A stretch of DNA of 64,000 nucleotides, taken from positions 310,001 to 374,000 of the forward strand of contig NZ_WOFU01000004.1 in the NCBI RefSeq assembly GCF_016879755.1, written 5' to 3'. The translations under genes and the position numbers were made by a program. Source of the stretch: Bacillus sp. B15-48. GTDB lineage: Bacteria > Bacillota > Bacilli > Bacillales > Cytobacillaceae. The notes under the pieces were generated by a model, which worked only from the letters and a program-made list of their open reading frames with translations, made no database searches and was not told where the DNA came from. The first letter of the stretch is position 1. The number at the start of each line of letters is the position of its first letter. This document shows, piece by piece, positions 25,227 to 33,776 of the stretch.

Positions 25227-26477
25227 TTACATATCTGTCCCAACTTTTTTTAGATCTTCGTTTACTTGAACTTTCGCTGGTGCTGTTTCTTTGTAGAACA
25301 ATGAGAATAAGAAAGCTAATACACCGGCGCAAGCAGCTACGAGCAACGGTGTTTGAATACCGAATGCATCTGCTAGCGCTCCATTAATCATTGGATTTAA
25401 AAATCCCCCGACGAACTCTCCAATCCCAATCGTTAACCCGACGGCAAGACCTGAAAATTGCAATGGTGCAGATTCAACTGGAATAACGGACATGGACATT
25501 CCGATGACGCCTGAACCAGCTGAGCCAATAAAGAGAAGCAGCATCATTAATGGTACCGAATCGACAAACACGATTGTTAGCGGGACGAGAATTAACATTA
25601 GCGCAGAGAATATCGATGCTGGCTTCCGGCCAATTCGTTCTGAAATCGTTGGAATTAAGAAACCAAAGATCGCATAACCAACTCCAAATGCAGCCATGAC
25701 AAAACTCATTGTTGTATTAGTTAAGCCTTTTGCTTGAACTAAATATGTTGGTCCAAAAATTTGGAAGGCCATAAGCGTTGTCATCACCAAACTGAAAACA
25801 ACAATCGATAACCAAATATTACGATGTTTAAGAACGTCTTTTACTTTCACTTTTTCTGTCGATTTTACATTATGCAGATCATGAAACTTCGTTGGATCTG
25901 GATTTTTTACTTGTTTTAAGATGAAGAAACTTAAAATAATCCCAGGAATGATCGTTAAATAGAACGCTGTATGCCAGTCAAAGGATGTTGCCAAGGAAAC
26001 AAGTACAACAGGTGCTAAAATACTGCCGAATAATGCATTACTTGTATTCATAGTAAAACCTAAGTTAAAACCACGACGACGCTCCGAAGATTCCATCGCT
26101 AAAATCGATTGTGTTTGTGGAATTAGCGGACCTTCAACAATTCCCATTAATAGACGAAGCACGAATAACATTGCAAATGTTTGTGCCAACCCATGCATTA
26201 AAGATATGATAGAAAATAATAAAACTAAGATGGCTAACATGACTTTCTTACTTTTTACTTTATCTGAAATAAATCCACCTAACGGACCAGAGATCGACCA
26301 AGTTAAGGCAAGGCCTGCTCCTAGTAAACCTAAATGCGTATAGTTTAATCCTAAATCCGCAGAAATCATTGGGAATAGATAATTAATCGCTAACCGATCA
26401 AAAAAGACAAATCCAATTGTAAAGAAGAAGATGATAACTAATTTATTTTCATAAGTCCAAAATTTCTTTTTTTCCAT
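25227..26477 (-). CDS. MFS transporter, anion:cation symporter-like (aromatic acid or sugar acid uptake)
   Basis: A 416-aa permease with about 12 transmembrane helices and a central cytoplasmic loop around residues 190-215. The opening NKLVIIFFFTIGFVFFDRLA and the loop GFISDKVKSKKVML match the ACS-type MFS group that imports organic acids such as hexuronates, phthalate or hydroxybenzoates. The gene follows a GntR regulator and precedes the LysR/Rieske locus on the same strand. Importing the aromatic substrate of that locus is therefore the best guess. Substrate is not shown by sequence. Confidence 0.9.
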   Translation of the reverse strand: MEKKKFWTYENKLVIIFFFTIGFVFFDRLAINYLFPMISADLGLNYTHLGLLGAGLALTWSISGPLGGFISDKVKSKKVMLAILVLLFSIISLMHGLAQTFAMLFVLRLLMGIVEGPLIPQTQSILAMESSERRRGFNLGFTMNTSNALFGSILAPVVLVSLATSFDWHTAFYLTIIPGIILSFFILKQVKNPDPTKFHDLHNVKSTEKVKVKDVLKHRNIWLSIVVFSLVMTTLMAFQIFGPTYLVQAKGLTNTTMSFVMAAFGVGYAIFGFLIPTISERIGRKPASIFSALMLILVPLTIVFVDSVPLMMLLLFIGSAGSGVIGMSMSVIPVESAPLQFSGLAVGLTIGIGEFVGGFLNPMINGALADAFGIQTPLLVAACAGVLAFLFSLFYKETAPAKVQVNEDLKKVGTDM

Positions 26478-26655
26478 TTTACGATCCTCCTAAAATATTA
26501 GTGCTAATAAAGTTTTTTTGTTTTGAATATTCAGTTAAAAATAATTGCGCCATTTCCTAAATGTGAAATTCAAGGTCGCAACTACATTCCATTGATAAAA
26601 TTGAGATAATCACCTTCCTCCTACGCCTCACGTTTTTTCGAAGTGCTTTTTCTCT

Positions 26656-26670
26656 AGGAAAGCGGTTTCA
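26656..26670. promoter_or_regulatory. cre-like catabolite-repression site upstream of the MFS gene
   Basis: AGGAAAGCGGTTTCA matches the CcpA cre consensus WTGNAANCGNWNNCA at all but one fixed position (G for T at position 2). It lies about 180 bp upstream of the MFS start. It would make the transporter subject to glucose repression. Confidence 0.4.
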
Positions 26671-26771
26671 GCTTCAAGTGTCGGGGTCAGACGAGATAAT
26701 GCTTGGTATATATCTGTTTTTAAAGGGATTTCGAATTCACTATCATATTCCCCCTCATTTTTTTAATAAAC

Positions 26772-26808
26772 CGTTATAAAAGATAACGCAAATCAGTTCC
26801 TTATAACG
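26772..26808. promoter_or_regulatory. Separated inverted repeat CGTTATAA...TTATAACG
   Basis: Two perfect 8-base arms at 26772-26779 and 26801-26808 lie in the 410-bp gap between the GntR gene and the MFS gene. They could bind the GntR regulator or another dimer. The remaining gap contains no gene. Confidence 0.35.
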
Positions 26809-26887
26809 AACAATCAAATGAAACAACTTAGAAGAAGAAGTGGGAATTAGGATTTGATTCCTCCATCATCCCACATATATCCATTCT

Positions 26888-27643
26888 TTAACGATTAACA
26901 GTGAAAGACAACTTATATTCGTCTGCTTTATGAACAGCCTTTCTCCAACCGATTAATTGGTCATTTCGCGTGTATAGCTTCGTTTCCATAATCAGGATCG
27001 GCTCTCCTTCATTGATATCCAATACATGTGCCTCTTCACAGTTTGCACCTGATGCAAAGATTTGGTGATCCCCTCGGGAAATGAAAATTCCTAGTTCACT
27101 TTCAAGAAGTTCGAAGACACTATCTGTTTCGCCAACCTCTTGTACACTTGGCTCGAAATCTTCTGACACGCACAGATACGTTTGGGTCCATATGAGTGGT
27201 TTCTCTTCAAGTAAAATGATTCGCGAAACTCGTAAAACTTCTTCACTAGGTTTAATATGGAGTGTTTCACCTAACTCTTCTGTAGGAAATACCCGGTCGA
27301 CACCTAGTATGTTCGATTGACATTCAATTCCTTGTTCACGAAGGAAACGAACGAGTCCCCCTACCTCTAGCCCTGGAGGTCGTACTGGTAATTTTTGGAC
27401 AGGGAATGTGCCTTTCGCGCGCTCGCGGTAAACGTATCCTTCATTAGTAAGCTCCTTGAGGGCTTGACGAACGGGTGCCCGACTCACATGGAAGCGGCGA
27501 GTAAGTTCCTGTTCCGTACTAAAGGGACGATTCGGATCACCATCCCCAGATGATAACTCTTCAATCAAAATTTCCTTTATTTGTTTATAGATCGGGACTG
27601 AAGAGTTACGATCTATTGAGCTTTTTTTCATTTTACTCGTCAT
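26888..27643 (-). CDS. GntR-family regulator (HutC/UTRA type)
   Basis: A 251-aa repressor-type protein with an N-terminal winged HTH (VPIYKQIKEILIEEL; FSTEQELTRRFHVSRAPVRQALKEL) and a C-terminal UTRA ligand-binding domain (about 90-251). HutC-type GntR proteins sense small metabolites and usually control the adjacent transporter or catabolic gene. The start at the ATG at 27641-27643 uses GGAG about 11 bases upstream; a longer N-terminus has no ribosome site. It lies 410 bp upstream of the MFS gene on the same strand. Confidence 0.9.
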   Translation of the reverse strand: MTSKMKKSSIDRNSSVPIYKQIKEILIEELSSGDGDPNRPFSTEQELTRRFHVSRAPVRQALKELTNEGYVYRERAKGTFPVQKLPVRPPGLEVGGLVRFLREQGIECQSNILGVDRVFPTEELGETLHIKPSEEVLRVSRIILLEEKPLIWTQTYLCVSEDFEPSVQEVGETDSVFELLESELGIFISRGDHQIFASGANCEEAHVLDINEGEPILIMETKLYTRNDQLIGWRKAVHKADEYKLSFTVNR

Positions 27644-28031
27644 ATTGTCATCAACTCCTACTTTGTGATTGCCTATCAGCATGCTGTTTTAGTGAACCTG
27701 TCATGCTTTTTCTAGTCATATTTTAATGTCATATCTCAAACAAGTTTTCTAGTAACAAGACTTTCATTTTATCACGTTCATAGACGCAATTAAATACGTA
27801 CAGACTGTTTCCACTGAGTGAAAGAGATTAATTGAATGTAATCGCTTTCTTTTTCGTCAAAATATTAACTCATTTATTTACTAATTACATAATATAATAT
27901 TGTTATACCAAAGTAAACAATTATTTTTAATTTTCTGTTTAGATAAAAAATTAAATCCTTACGATTGGGAGTTATCCTTGATTTTCTAGCATTTTGGAGG
28001 TCAAATGAAAAGCGCTTTGGAGTATTAAATG
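27644..28031. other. AT-rich intergenic region
   Basis: This should contain the GntR promoter. A 91-codon minus-strand frame across 27874-28149 lacks a ribosome site and runs through the terminator at 28032, so it is not called. Nothing else is supported. Confidence 0.5.
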
Positions 28032-28074
28032 AATAAAACGCTGTTGATTTTAGATACATCAACAGCGTTTTATT
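28032..28074. terminator. Strong bidirectional-looking hairpin
   Basis: A perfect 17-bp stem, AATAAAACGCTGTTGAT with its complement, around a 9-base loop. T-rich arms serve as tracts. It lies 90 bp past the stop of the 57-aa gene. Confidence 0.8.
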
Positions 28075-28164
28075 CTGAAGAAACGAACTTTTTTGTAATA
28101 TGAAAATCACAAGTATGATCGATACTTGTAAAGAAGAACAAGCATTCATAGCTGAACCCAGCTG

Positions 28165-28338
28165 TTACCGATCCGTTTTTTCACTAGCAAAAGCTCCGCC
28201 TTCTCGCTTTGTTTCTTCTAGTGCTTTCTTTGTTAATGCCTCAAGTCCAATTTCTTCCGAATAACCAGGAAATTCATGTGGACTCGCTTCGGTTGGATCA
28301 GTAGATGATTGGTTTTTTCTGTTGGATGGTTTAGTCAT
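28165..28338 (-). CDS. Small hydrophilic protein downstream of acxC
   Basis: A 57-aa protein, MTKPSNRKNQSSTDPTEASP and so on, with GGAGGG 6 bases before the ATG. It is polar, rich in Ser, Glu, Lys and Thr, and likely disordered with a short helix (GLEALTKKALEETKRE). No family is recognised. Composition recalls small acid-soluble or spore-associated peptides of Bacillus, which is only a resemblance. A terminator at 28380-28410 separates it from the acetone carboxylase operon. Confidence 0.6.
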   Translation of the reverse strand: MTKPSNRKNQSSTDPTEASPHEFPGYSEEIGLEALTKKALEETKREGGAFASEKTDR

Positions 28339-28379
28339 TGTCGTCCCTCCTTTCATTAGTAGTATGGGTCAATTGTTAA

Positions 28380-28410
28380 GAAAAAAACGACGATCCTTAA
28401 GGACCGTCGT
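28380..28410 (-). terminator. Terminator of the acetone carboxylase operon
   Basis: On the minus strand ACGACGGTCCTT and AAGGATCGTCGT form a 12-bp stem with one G-T type mismatch, followed by TTTTTTT. It lies 10 bp past the acxC stop. Confidence 0.9.
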
Positions 28411-28419
28411 AAACGTTCA

Positions 28420-28932
28420 TTATACTTTTGCTTTTGGGAGCGGTTTTTTCAGCCACTCGTTGTAGAATGTATCAATATCCGGTTCAAAATCAAGCACAAT
28501 TGGGTACCATGGAGGAACGGCTTCCACATCTAGTTGCGAAGCGCAACTAGGGCAATAATATTCACGAATGACCTGCCACTCTGGATCCGGAGACATTAAC
28601 TTCGGATAAATTTCGTTCATTTTCTCCTCGGTATCGCGGACAAAAATCCTTGCATGAAGCTTCCAATTTTCCTTATAGTCACAGAATTCATGGCCACAAT
28701 CGCATTTTACGATACGGTCGCCATTTGCTTTTTGAACGATATACAAATGCAATCCATATGGAAGCAGGATTGGATCATCCCAGCTCACACGATCTTGCAA
28801 CACTTCGCGATAAATTTCAAAACGCTCGGGGTCTTTATGACTCGTCATCATATCTTTTAATTGATAAAACTCCAATGTTCCGTCAATTAACTCGTTTATT
28901 CGTCTCTTATCGTATTTTGCCACGTTTTTCAC
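28420..28932 (-). CDS. acxC: Acetone carboxylase gamma subunit
   Basis: The 170-aa gamma subunit of acetone carboxylase; the characterised subunit is about 168 aa. Cysteines C77, C79 and C84 (CDCGHEFC) and C127/C130 (CPSC) suit the zinc reported in this small subunit. The (alpha beta gamma)2 enzyme carboxylates acetone with ATP and bicarbonate to give acetoacetate, with AMP and two phosphates as products. GAGGTG precedes the ATG. It is the third gene of the acx operon, 18 bp after acxB. Confidence 0.95.
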   Translation of the reverse strand: MKNVAKYDKRRINELIDGTLEFYQLKDMMTSHKDPERFEIYREVLQDRVSWDDPILLPYGLHLYIVQKANGDRIVKCDCGHEFCDYKENWKLHARIFVRDTEEKMNEIYPKLMSPDPEWQVIREYYCPSCASQLDVEAVPPWYPIVLDFEPDIDTFYNEWLKKPLPKAKV

Positions 28933-28950
28933 CTCTTTGTAAGATAGTTT

Positions 28951-31236
28951 TTATTTCGATTGTTTAAAACGATTGATATGCGCCCCTAATGTTGGCACAC
29001 CTAGATCATCTTCATAAATCATCCACTCTTCCGGAATATCCCAGAATCCCTTGAATTCATCTGTGAACTTTTCACTTAAAGCAAAGCTTTGCGCGTACAT
29101 ATGTCTGACTTGCAGAGCCGCATCTTCGTTTAGAATCTTCGTTCTTTCACCTTTCATCCACTCTTTTGTTGGCGTACTACGCTCTAAACGCTGCTTGCGA
29201 ATTTCTTTGCGTTTTTCTTCCGTACCTTTTAGATCAACAGTGTAAACACCGTTCGCTTCGGTAAAGACACAGCCGTAAACTTGTTCTGCATAGCGAAGCA
29301 GAACATATTTTTCATTCAAATCAGTTTCAACCTGTTTTGGATCCCTTTCAAGTGGATCACCGAAGCCAGGACCCCCACGAAGGTAGTTCATGATCACATC
29401 ATAGTCACGAAACTCCTCTTGTGTCGACACCGCCTGTCTGTCACGGTAAATCACTTCAGCTTCCATATTGTCTTCATAGGTTGGGTTATCTGGATCAACA
29501 TCGCCACCTAATGGAATTGGCAAGCCTTTCTCAATACGCTCTTTGATGTTCGTCTTGTTTGCTTGGAATCGATAACCAGCCGATGCCGGATATCCGCCCA
29601 TTAGACCGCCATCTGTCGCCATGACACCTGAACCCGCAACGAACATCGTCCATTCTTTTGCCCCCCAACCTAAACGAAGGGATTGCCAGCCGTTTCCACC
29701 GCGGTATTTCCCTGCTCCGCCTGAACCAGGTAAAATTTGTCTTCCTAAGAAGATGAGTGGCTCAAGCAGCTCCCAAATTTCCATGTCACCCATGTCACCT
29801 TCTGGATTCCAAAGCGCGGCTGAGTGGCTGATGCCATCTTGAACCGCACTGGCACCGACTCCACAAGAGGAGGTTTCAAAGCTATTCATCGCCGATAATT
29901 GACCATATTGGTCGTATCCTCCACCCATCAACCAGTTGGAAGTATGGGCATTCCCTGCGTTGACTTCCTCTAAATAGCCACGGCTAAAATACGAGCGACT
30001 CAAGCCACGCCACAATGGCGACCAAGCAGCCACGAGTGCATGCCATGTATTGGAGTGGGCCGAACGAATATCATCTGGATTAAACCACGAACCATACGGA
30101 ATGCCGAATTTACTCGCATAATAGGCTCCATCATTGATCCGGTCATTCGGGACGAGCGTTTGCGAAAGCATCACCCAAATTCCACTCGTAATCGAGACCG
30201 GTGTCGCATTAAACGGATGCCAGCCCCAACGGTTGGCGCCTTCAAAGTCAATTTCAAGCTGTGCATCTTTATGAACAGTAATTTCTGATGGCGTATGGAT
30301 AATTGAATTGATTTTTGCAAACGATGGGAGATCTAAATCCTTAAATGGGACGTCAACGAAACTTGATTGACGGTACTTTCCTGGAATCAACATCGTTTTT
30401 ACCTGATTGACAAAGCCACGGCGGCCATCCTCGATAATTTCACGCATAAATTGTTTGTACGCGTCAATTCCTTCTTCTTTTATAAGATCTAAAACAAGTT
30501 CACGAATCATATGACAGCCGGCAATCCGTGTTTTTTCATCGAGGGTCCAATATTTAACCGCACGAACGGACCTTGTACTTTCTAAAAGCCAGTCTTTCGA
30601 AAGGGTATCGTTTTGACCAATCTTTCGACAAGTTACCTGATAGCCGTCATCATATCTTTGAACAGGACCCATTGGCATACTTCCTGGTGCAGAAGCCCCT
30701 GTATCAATAACATGCGTGACACCGCCTGCCCAGCCTACGACTTCTCCTTCCCAGAAAATAGGAACAAGGGTATGAACATCACATGTATGAACATTTCCTA
30801 CATGGTTATCGTTATTACAGAAAATATCTTTATCGGCAATCCCTGGGTTATCTTCATAATCGTTTTCAATCATAAATTTAATCGCCGCACCCATCGTTCC
30901 TACGTGGATAATGATCCCTGTAGAGGTAACAATCGAATCGGCTTCTGGTGAGTATAAGCTAAAGCATAATTCACCTTCCTGCTCAACGATTGGCGACGCG
31001 GCTACTTTCTTGGCGGTTTCCCGCGCATGGACGACCCCACCACGTAGCTTCGAATAGATTTTTTCAAAACGAATCGGATCACTTTCCTTAAATGGAAGGG
31101 TCTCTAAGCCCGCATAGTGCCCTGTGTCTCTACTAACTTCATCCATTTCTTTGCGCATTTGCTTTAACGTTTTTCCATCCCAGCCAATCGGCTGTTTCGT
31201 TTGTTGAATGTCAGAAAGAGTTTTAGCCAAATTCAA
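28951..31236 (-). CDS. acxB: Acetone carboxylase alpha subunit (HyuB family)
   Basis: A 761-aa protein of the hydantoinase B/oxoprolinase family, close to the ~776-aa alpha subunit of characterised acetone carboxylases. CNNDNHVGNVHTCDVHTLVP (near residue 140) carries the His/Asp cluster expected for the Mn site. Downstream are GWAGGVTHVIDTG and the Gly-rich GSGGAGKYRGGNGW (~500). The N-terminus KQPIGWDGKTLKQMRKEM is characteristic of this clade rather than of hydantoinases. It follows acxA by 23 bp. The alpha subunit condenses enol acetone with carboxyphosphate-derived CO2. Confidence 0.95.
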   Translation of the reverse strand: MNLAKTLSDIQQTKQPIGWDGKTLKQMRKEMDEVSRDTGHYAGLETLPFKESDPIRFEKIYSKLRGGVVHARETAKKVAASPIVEQEGELCFSLYSPEADSIVTSTGIIIHVGTMGAAIKFMIENDYEDNPGIADKDIFCNNDNHVGNVHTCDVHTLVPIFWEGEVVGWAGGVTHVIDTGASAPGSMPMGPVQRYDDGYQVTCRKIGQNDTLSKDWLLESTRSVRAVKYWTLDEKTRIAGCHMIRELVLDLIKEEGIDAYKQFMREIIEDGRRGFVNQVKTMLIPGKYRQSSFVDVPFKDLDLPSFAKINSIIHTPSEITVHKDAQLEIDFEGANRWGWHPFNATPVSITSGIWVMLSQTLVPNDRINDGAYYASKFGIPYGSWFNPDDIRSAHSNTWHALVAAWSPLWRGLSRSYFSRGYLEEVNAGNAHTSNWLMGGGYDQYGQLSAMNSFETSSCGVGASAVQDGISHSAALWNPEGDMGDMEIWELLEPLIFLGRQILPGSGGAGKYRGGNGWQSLRLGWGAKEWTMFVAGSGVMATDGGLMGGYPASAGYRFQANKTNIKERIEKGLPIPLGGDVDPDNPTYEDNMEAEVIYRDRQAVSTQEEFRDYDVIMNYLRGGPGFGDPLERDPKQVETDLNEKYVLLRYAEQVYGCVFTEANGVYTVDLKGTEEKRKEIRKQRLERSTPTKEWMKGERTKILNEDAALQVRHMYAQSFALSEKFTDEFKGFWDIPEEWMIYEDDLGVPTLGAHINRFKQSK

Positions 31237-31259
31237 TTCCTCCTTTAAAATGATTTAGG

Positions 31260-33395
31260 TTATTTTACTTCCTTCAGGTGGAAAATACGGTGTTCATCAA
31301 GATACGCTTCAAATCCAATTGGGACAACCAAAGTCGTCGCGGTTGATTCTAAAATAGAAAACGCGGGAATCTTGTTGCCAGGCATCAATTTTTCCATTTC
31401 GTAAATATTGGCTTGAAGGAATTCACCATCCCAATAAATTTTCCGATGTCCAAGGAAAGCATCTGCTGGAGGAATTTCCCCATAGATTGGCTCCTCTGGA
31501 ATTTGTGGTTTCGCCACATCAACGACACCCCGAACAATTGCGCCTGTTATTGAGTATCCAAGCTCAGGAGATAAAGCGGCCTTTGCATAAACCCTTGCAT
31601 ACGTCTCTTCAAATGTCTCAATCAATGTTTGCCAATCATCCACAGATCTAAATGCAGAGATAGGCGCCTCAATTTCTAAATCATTTAATTGCCCTTGATA
31701 CTGCATCCGGAAAAGCAGTTTGAAATCGACTTCTTCTGGTGCATAATCATTTTTCTTAAATTCTTCTGTTACCTTTTCCTTTAATTCATCCCAGGCAGCT
31801 TGTAATTCTCTACCTGCAAGTAACACATCAGAGTCTTCTCCATGTTCAGCGACATTAAGATCCAATGTTTTATCGTAACGATATTCAAAGTCAGCAGCTC
31901 CACAGCCAAAAGCAGAGAATCCAGCCGCCCAAGCAGGAATAAGAACATCTTCAAATCCAAGCCCCTTCGTATAGCCAGCCGTGTGCAATGGACCACCGCC
32001 ACCATAGGAGAAGCAAACATATTGTGATGGAGAATAGCCTTTTCCAAGAATCATCGATTCTAGGTAATTGCGTAGCTGCGATTCTAATAGTTCAATAACG
32101 CCATACGCTGCATCCTCAACAGTTAACCCAAGCGGGTCCGCAATTTGTTCTTTCACGGCCTGATAGGCTTTTTCTTTTGAAAGCTTAATCACACCGCCAA
32201 TGAAGTTATCAGGGTTAATTAGACCAAGAACAACGTGACAATCAGAAACCGTTACGGTATCAAGGCCGCCTTGCGGGTTACAAACCCCCACTCGAGAGCC
32301 GGCACTGTCTGGTCCAAGAGTAATGTTTCCGTAGTTTGGATCAATACGAACAAAGCTTCCTGTTCCTGCCCCAGTCGTATCCATTGAAACAAGCGGCAAA
32401 GATAGAACAAGACGTGCCATATCCGGGCTTGTGTTAATCGACAACTCCCCTTGGGTAATCAGCCCAATATCAAAACTGGTACCGCCAATGTCTGAACAGG
32501 CAACATTTTTCAAGCCAAGTTTTTCCGCTAAATATTTGGCCCCAACCATTCCACCAATTGGTCCGGAAACACAAGTTCTCGCTAACTCGTTCGCTTTAAT
32601 GCTGATCGTTCCACCGTGACTGGCCATAATTCGCAGGTCGAACTCGGTTCCTGCTTCTCTCAATGCTGTATCAATATTCGCTAACGTTTGTCGAGATGGT
32701 TCCGCAGCGTATGCTTCAACAATCGTCGTATTAGTCCGATGAGATTCTTTTCGAACTGGATAATAATCAACGGTTGCAAATACTTTAATGTCTTTATTTG
32801 ATTTTTTTACCACTTGTTCAGCCATATCTCTTACTTTTCTTTCATGAGCTGGATATTTATAAGAATGTAGTAAGCTAATAACGATGGCTTCGACATCTTC
32901 ATCGATTAATTTCTGAACCGCTGCTTCAACCTCATGTTCATAGAGTGGAATGACCACATTTCCAAAAAGATCCACCCTTTCTGTTACGCCAACCGTCCAT
33001 TTTCGTGGAACAAGTGGTGGATCAAAGTGGTGGGTATTAATATGAATTCTGTCAGAATAGGAGTAGCCAAGGAAGGACTGAAGCCCACGACCCATTCGGT
33101 GGTTATCCTCCATGCCTTTATTTACGATTAAACCAACTCGGCGTCCTACTCGTGAAACAAGCCTGTTAAGCATCGCTGTTCCCGAATAGACACCCGCCAG
33201 TAAATTCGGAAACTCCGCTTCTGGTTGCGTCTCCCATTGGTCCAATGCATCTCTCGCAGAGTTTAATAGTCCAATATGTTCATCTAGCGGAGTCGTTTGT
33301 GCCTTTCCTACAACAAAATCCCCTTTTTCATCAATAATGAACGTGTCTGTCATCGTACCACCGGCATCAATGGCAAGAATTTGTGATTTGGCCAA
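31260..33395 (-). CDS. acxA: Acetone carboxylase beta subunit (HyuA family)
   Basis: A 711-aa ATP-binding subunit of the hydantoinase A family, matching the ~78-kDa beta subunit of acetone carboxylase. Two ASKHA phosphate-binding motifs are visible: LAIDAGGTMTDTFI (residues 7-20) and CSDIGGTSFDIGL (~298). The adenosine loop is GGGGPLHTAGYTKGLG (~478). It phosphorylates acetone and bicarbonate using ATP. It is the first gene of the operon, transcribed from the sigma-54 promoter at 33491-33507. Confidence 0.95.
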   Translation of the reverse strand: MAKSQILAIDAGGTMTDTFIIDEKGDFVVGKAQTTPLDEHIGLLNSARDALDQWETQPEAEFPNLLAGVYSGTAMLNRLVSRVGRRVGLIVNKGMEDNHRMGRGLQSFLGYSYSDRIHINTHHFDPPLVPRKWTVGVTERVDLFGNVVIPLYEHEVEAAVQKLIDEDVEAIVISLLHSYKYPAHERKVRDMAEQVVKKSNKDIKVFATVDYYPVRKESHRTNTTIVEAYAAEPSRQTLANIDTALREAGTEFDLRIMASHGGTISIKANELARTCVSGPIGGMVGAKYLAEKLGLKNVACSDIGGTSFDIGLITQGELSINTSPDMARLVLSLPLVSMDTTGAGTGSFVRIDPNYGNITLGPDSAGSRVGVCNPQGGLDTVTVSDCHVVLGLINPDNFIGGVIKLSKEKAYQAVKEQIADPLGLTVEDAAYGVIELLESQLRNYLESMILGKGYSPSQYVCFSYGGGGPLHTAGYTKGLGFEDVLIPAWAAGFSAFGCGAADFEYRYDKTLDLNVAEHGEDSDVLLAGRELQAAWDELKEKVTEEFKKNDYAPEEVDFKLLFRMQYQGQLNDLEIEAPISAFRSVDDWQTLIETFEETYARVYAKAALSPELGYSITGAIVRGVVDVAKPQIPEEPIYGEIPPADAFLGHRKIYWDGEFLQANIYEMEKLMPGNKIPAFSILESTATTLVVPIGFEAYLDEHRIFHLKEVK

Positions 33396-33490
33396 ATAAA
33401 ACTCTCTCCCTTCAAATAAAAAACATGATTGTTTACAGCAATGTTTAAGGCCGGTTATGTAGGCTTTCTGTTTGCTGTTACTTTTATTTA

Positions 33491-33507
33491 TGCAAGACCC
33501 GTGCCAA
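33491..33507 (-). promoter_or_regulatory. Sigma-54 (-24/-12) promoter of acxABC
   Basis: On the minus strand TTGGCACGGGTCTTGCA matches the consensus TTGGCACG-N4-TTGCA at every conserved base, with invariant GG and GC ten bases apart. It lies about 95 bp upstream of acxA, in the intergenic region shared with an enhancer-binding activator. Transcription therefore needs SigL (sigma-54) and an activator ATPase. Confidence 0.93.
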
Positions 33508-33570
33508 CCAAGGATAAGTCTAAAAATCTTCTATTATATAAGCGAATAGTAGTCTTCTCTAATGCGATTT

Positions 33571-33601
33571 GTAGTGTTTCGCAACAACTGTAGCGCTACA
33601 G
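33571..33601. promoter_or_regulatory. Candidate upstream activator sites for AcxR
   Basis: CTGTAGCGCTACAG (33588-33601) is a perfect 14-base palindrome. Directly next to it TGTTTCGCAACA (33575-33586) is a near-palindrome. Both lie 70-110 bp upstream of the -24 element, the usual place for binding a sigma-54 enhancer protein. The rest of the 33396-33776 gap holds no gene. Confidence 0.55.
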
Positions 33602-33776
33602 GATGTTTTTTCATAAAACACGAAATACCTATTGATTTAACGAACAGGCTAAGGTAGTATTTTAAATAGATTGAATTTTCAGAACTAAATAACACCCCTC
33701 TTCTCAGAAGGATGTATCTTCTTCCTCATTATTTTTTAAAAATTTCTCCATATCTATGTAGAGGAGGTTTATATAA

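Noticed and set aside
27874-28149. 91-codon minus-strand frame
   Set aside because: No ribosome site; it contains a strong terminator hairpin and Ile/Leu/Phe-rich AT-driven sequence.
30613-30951. 112-codon plus-strand frame within acxB
   Set aside because: Antisense to a conserved subunit gene; composition is that of a shadow frame.
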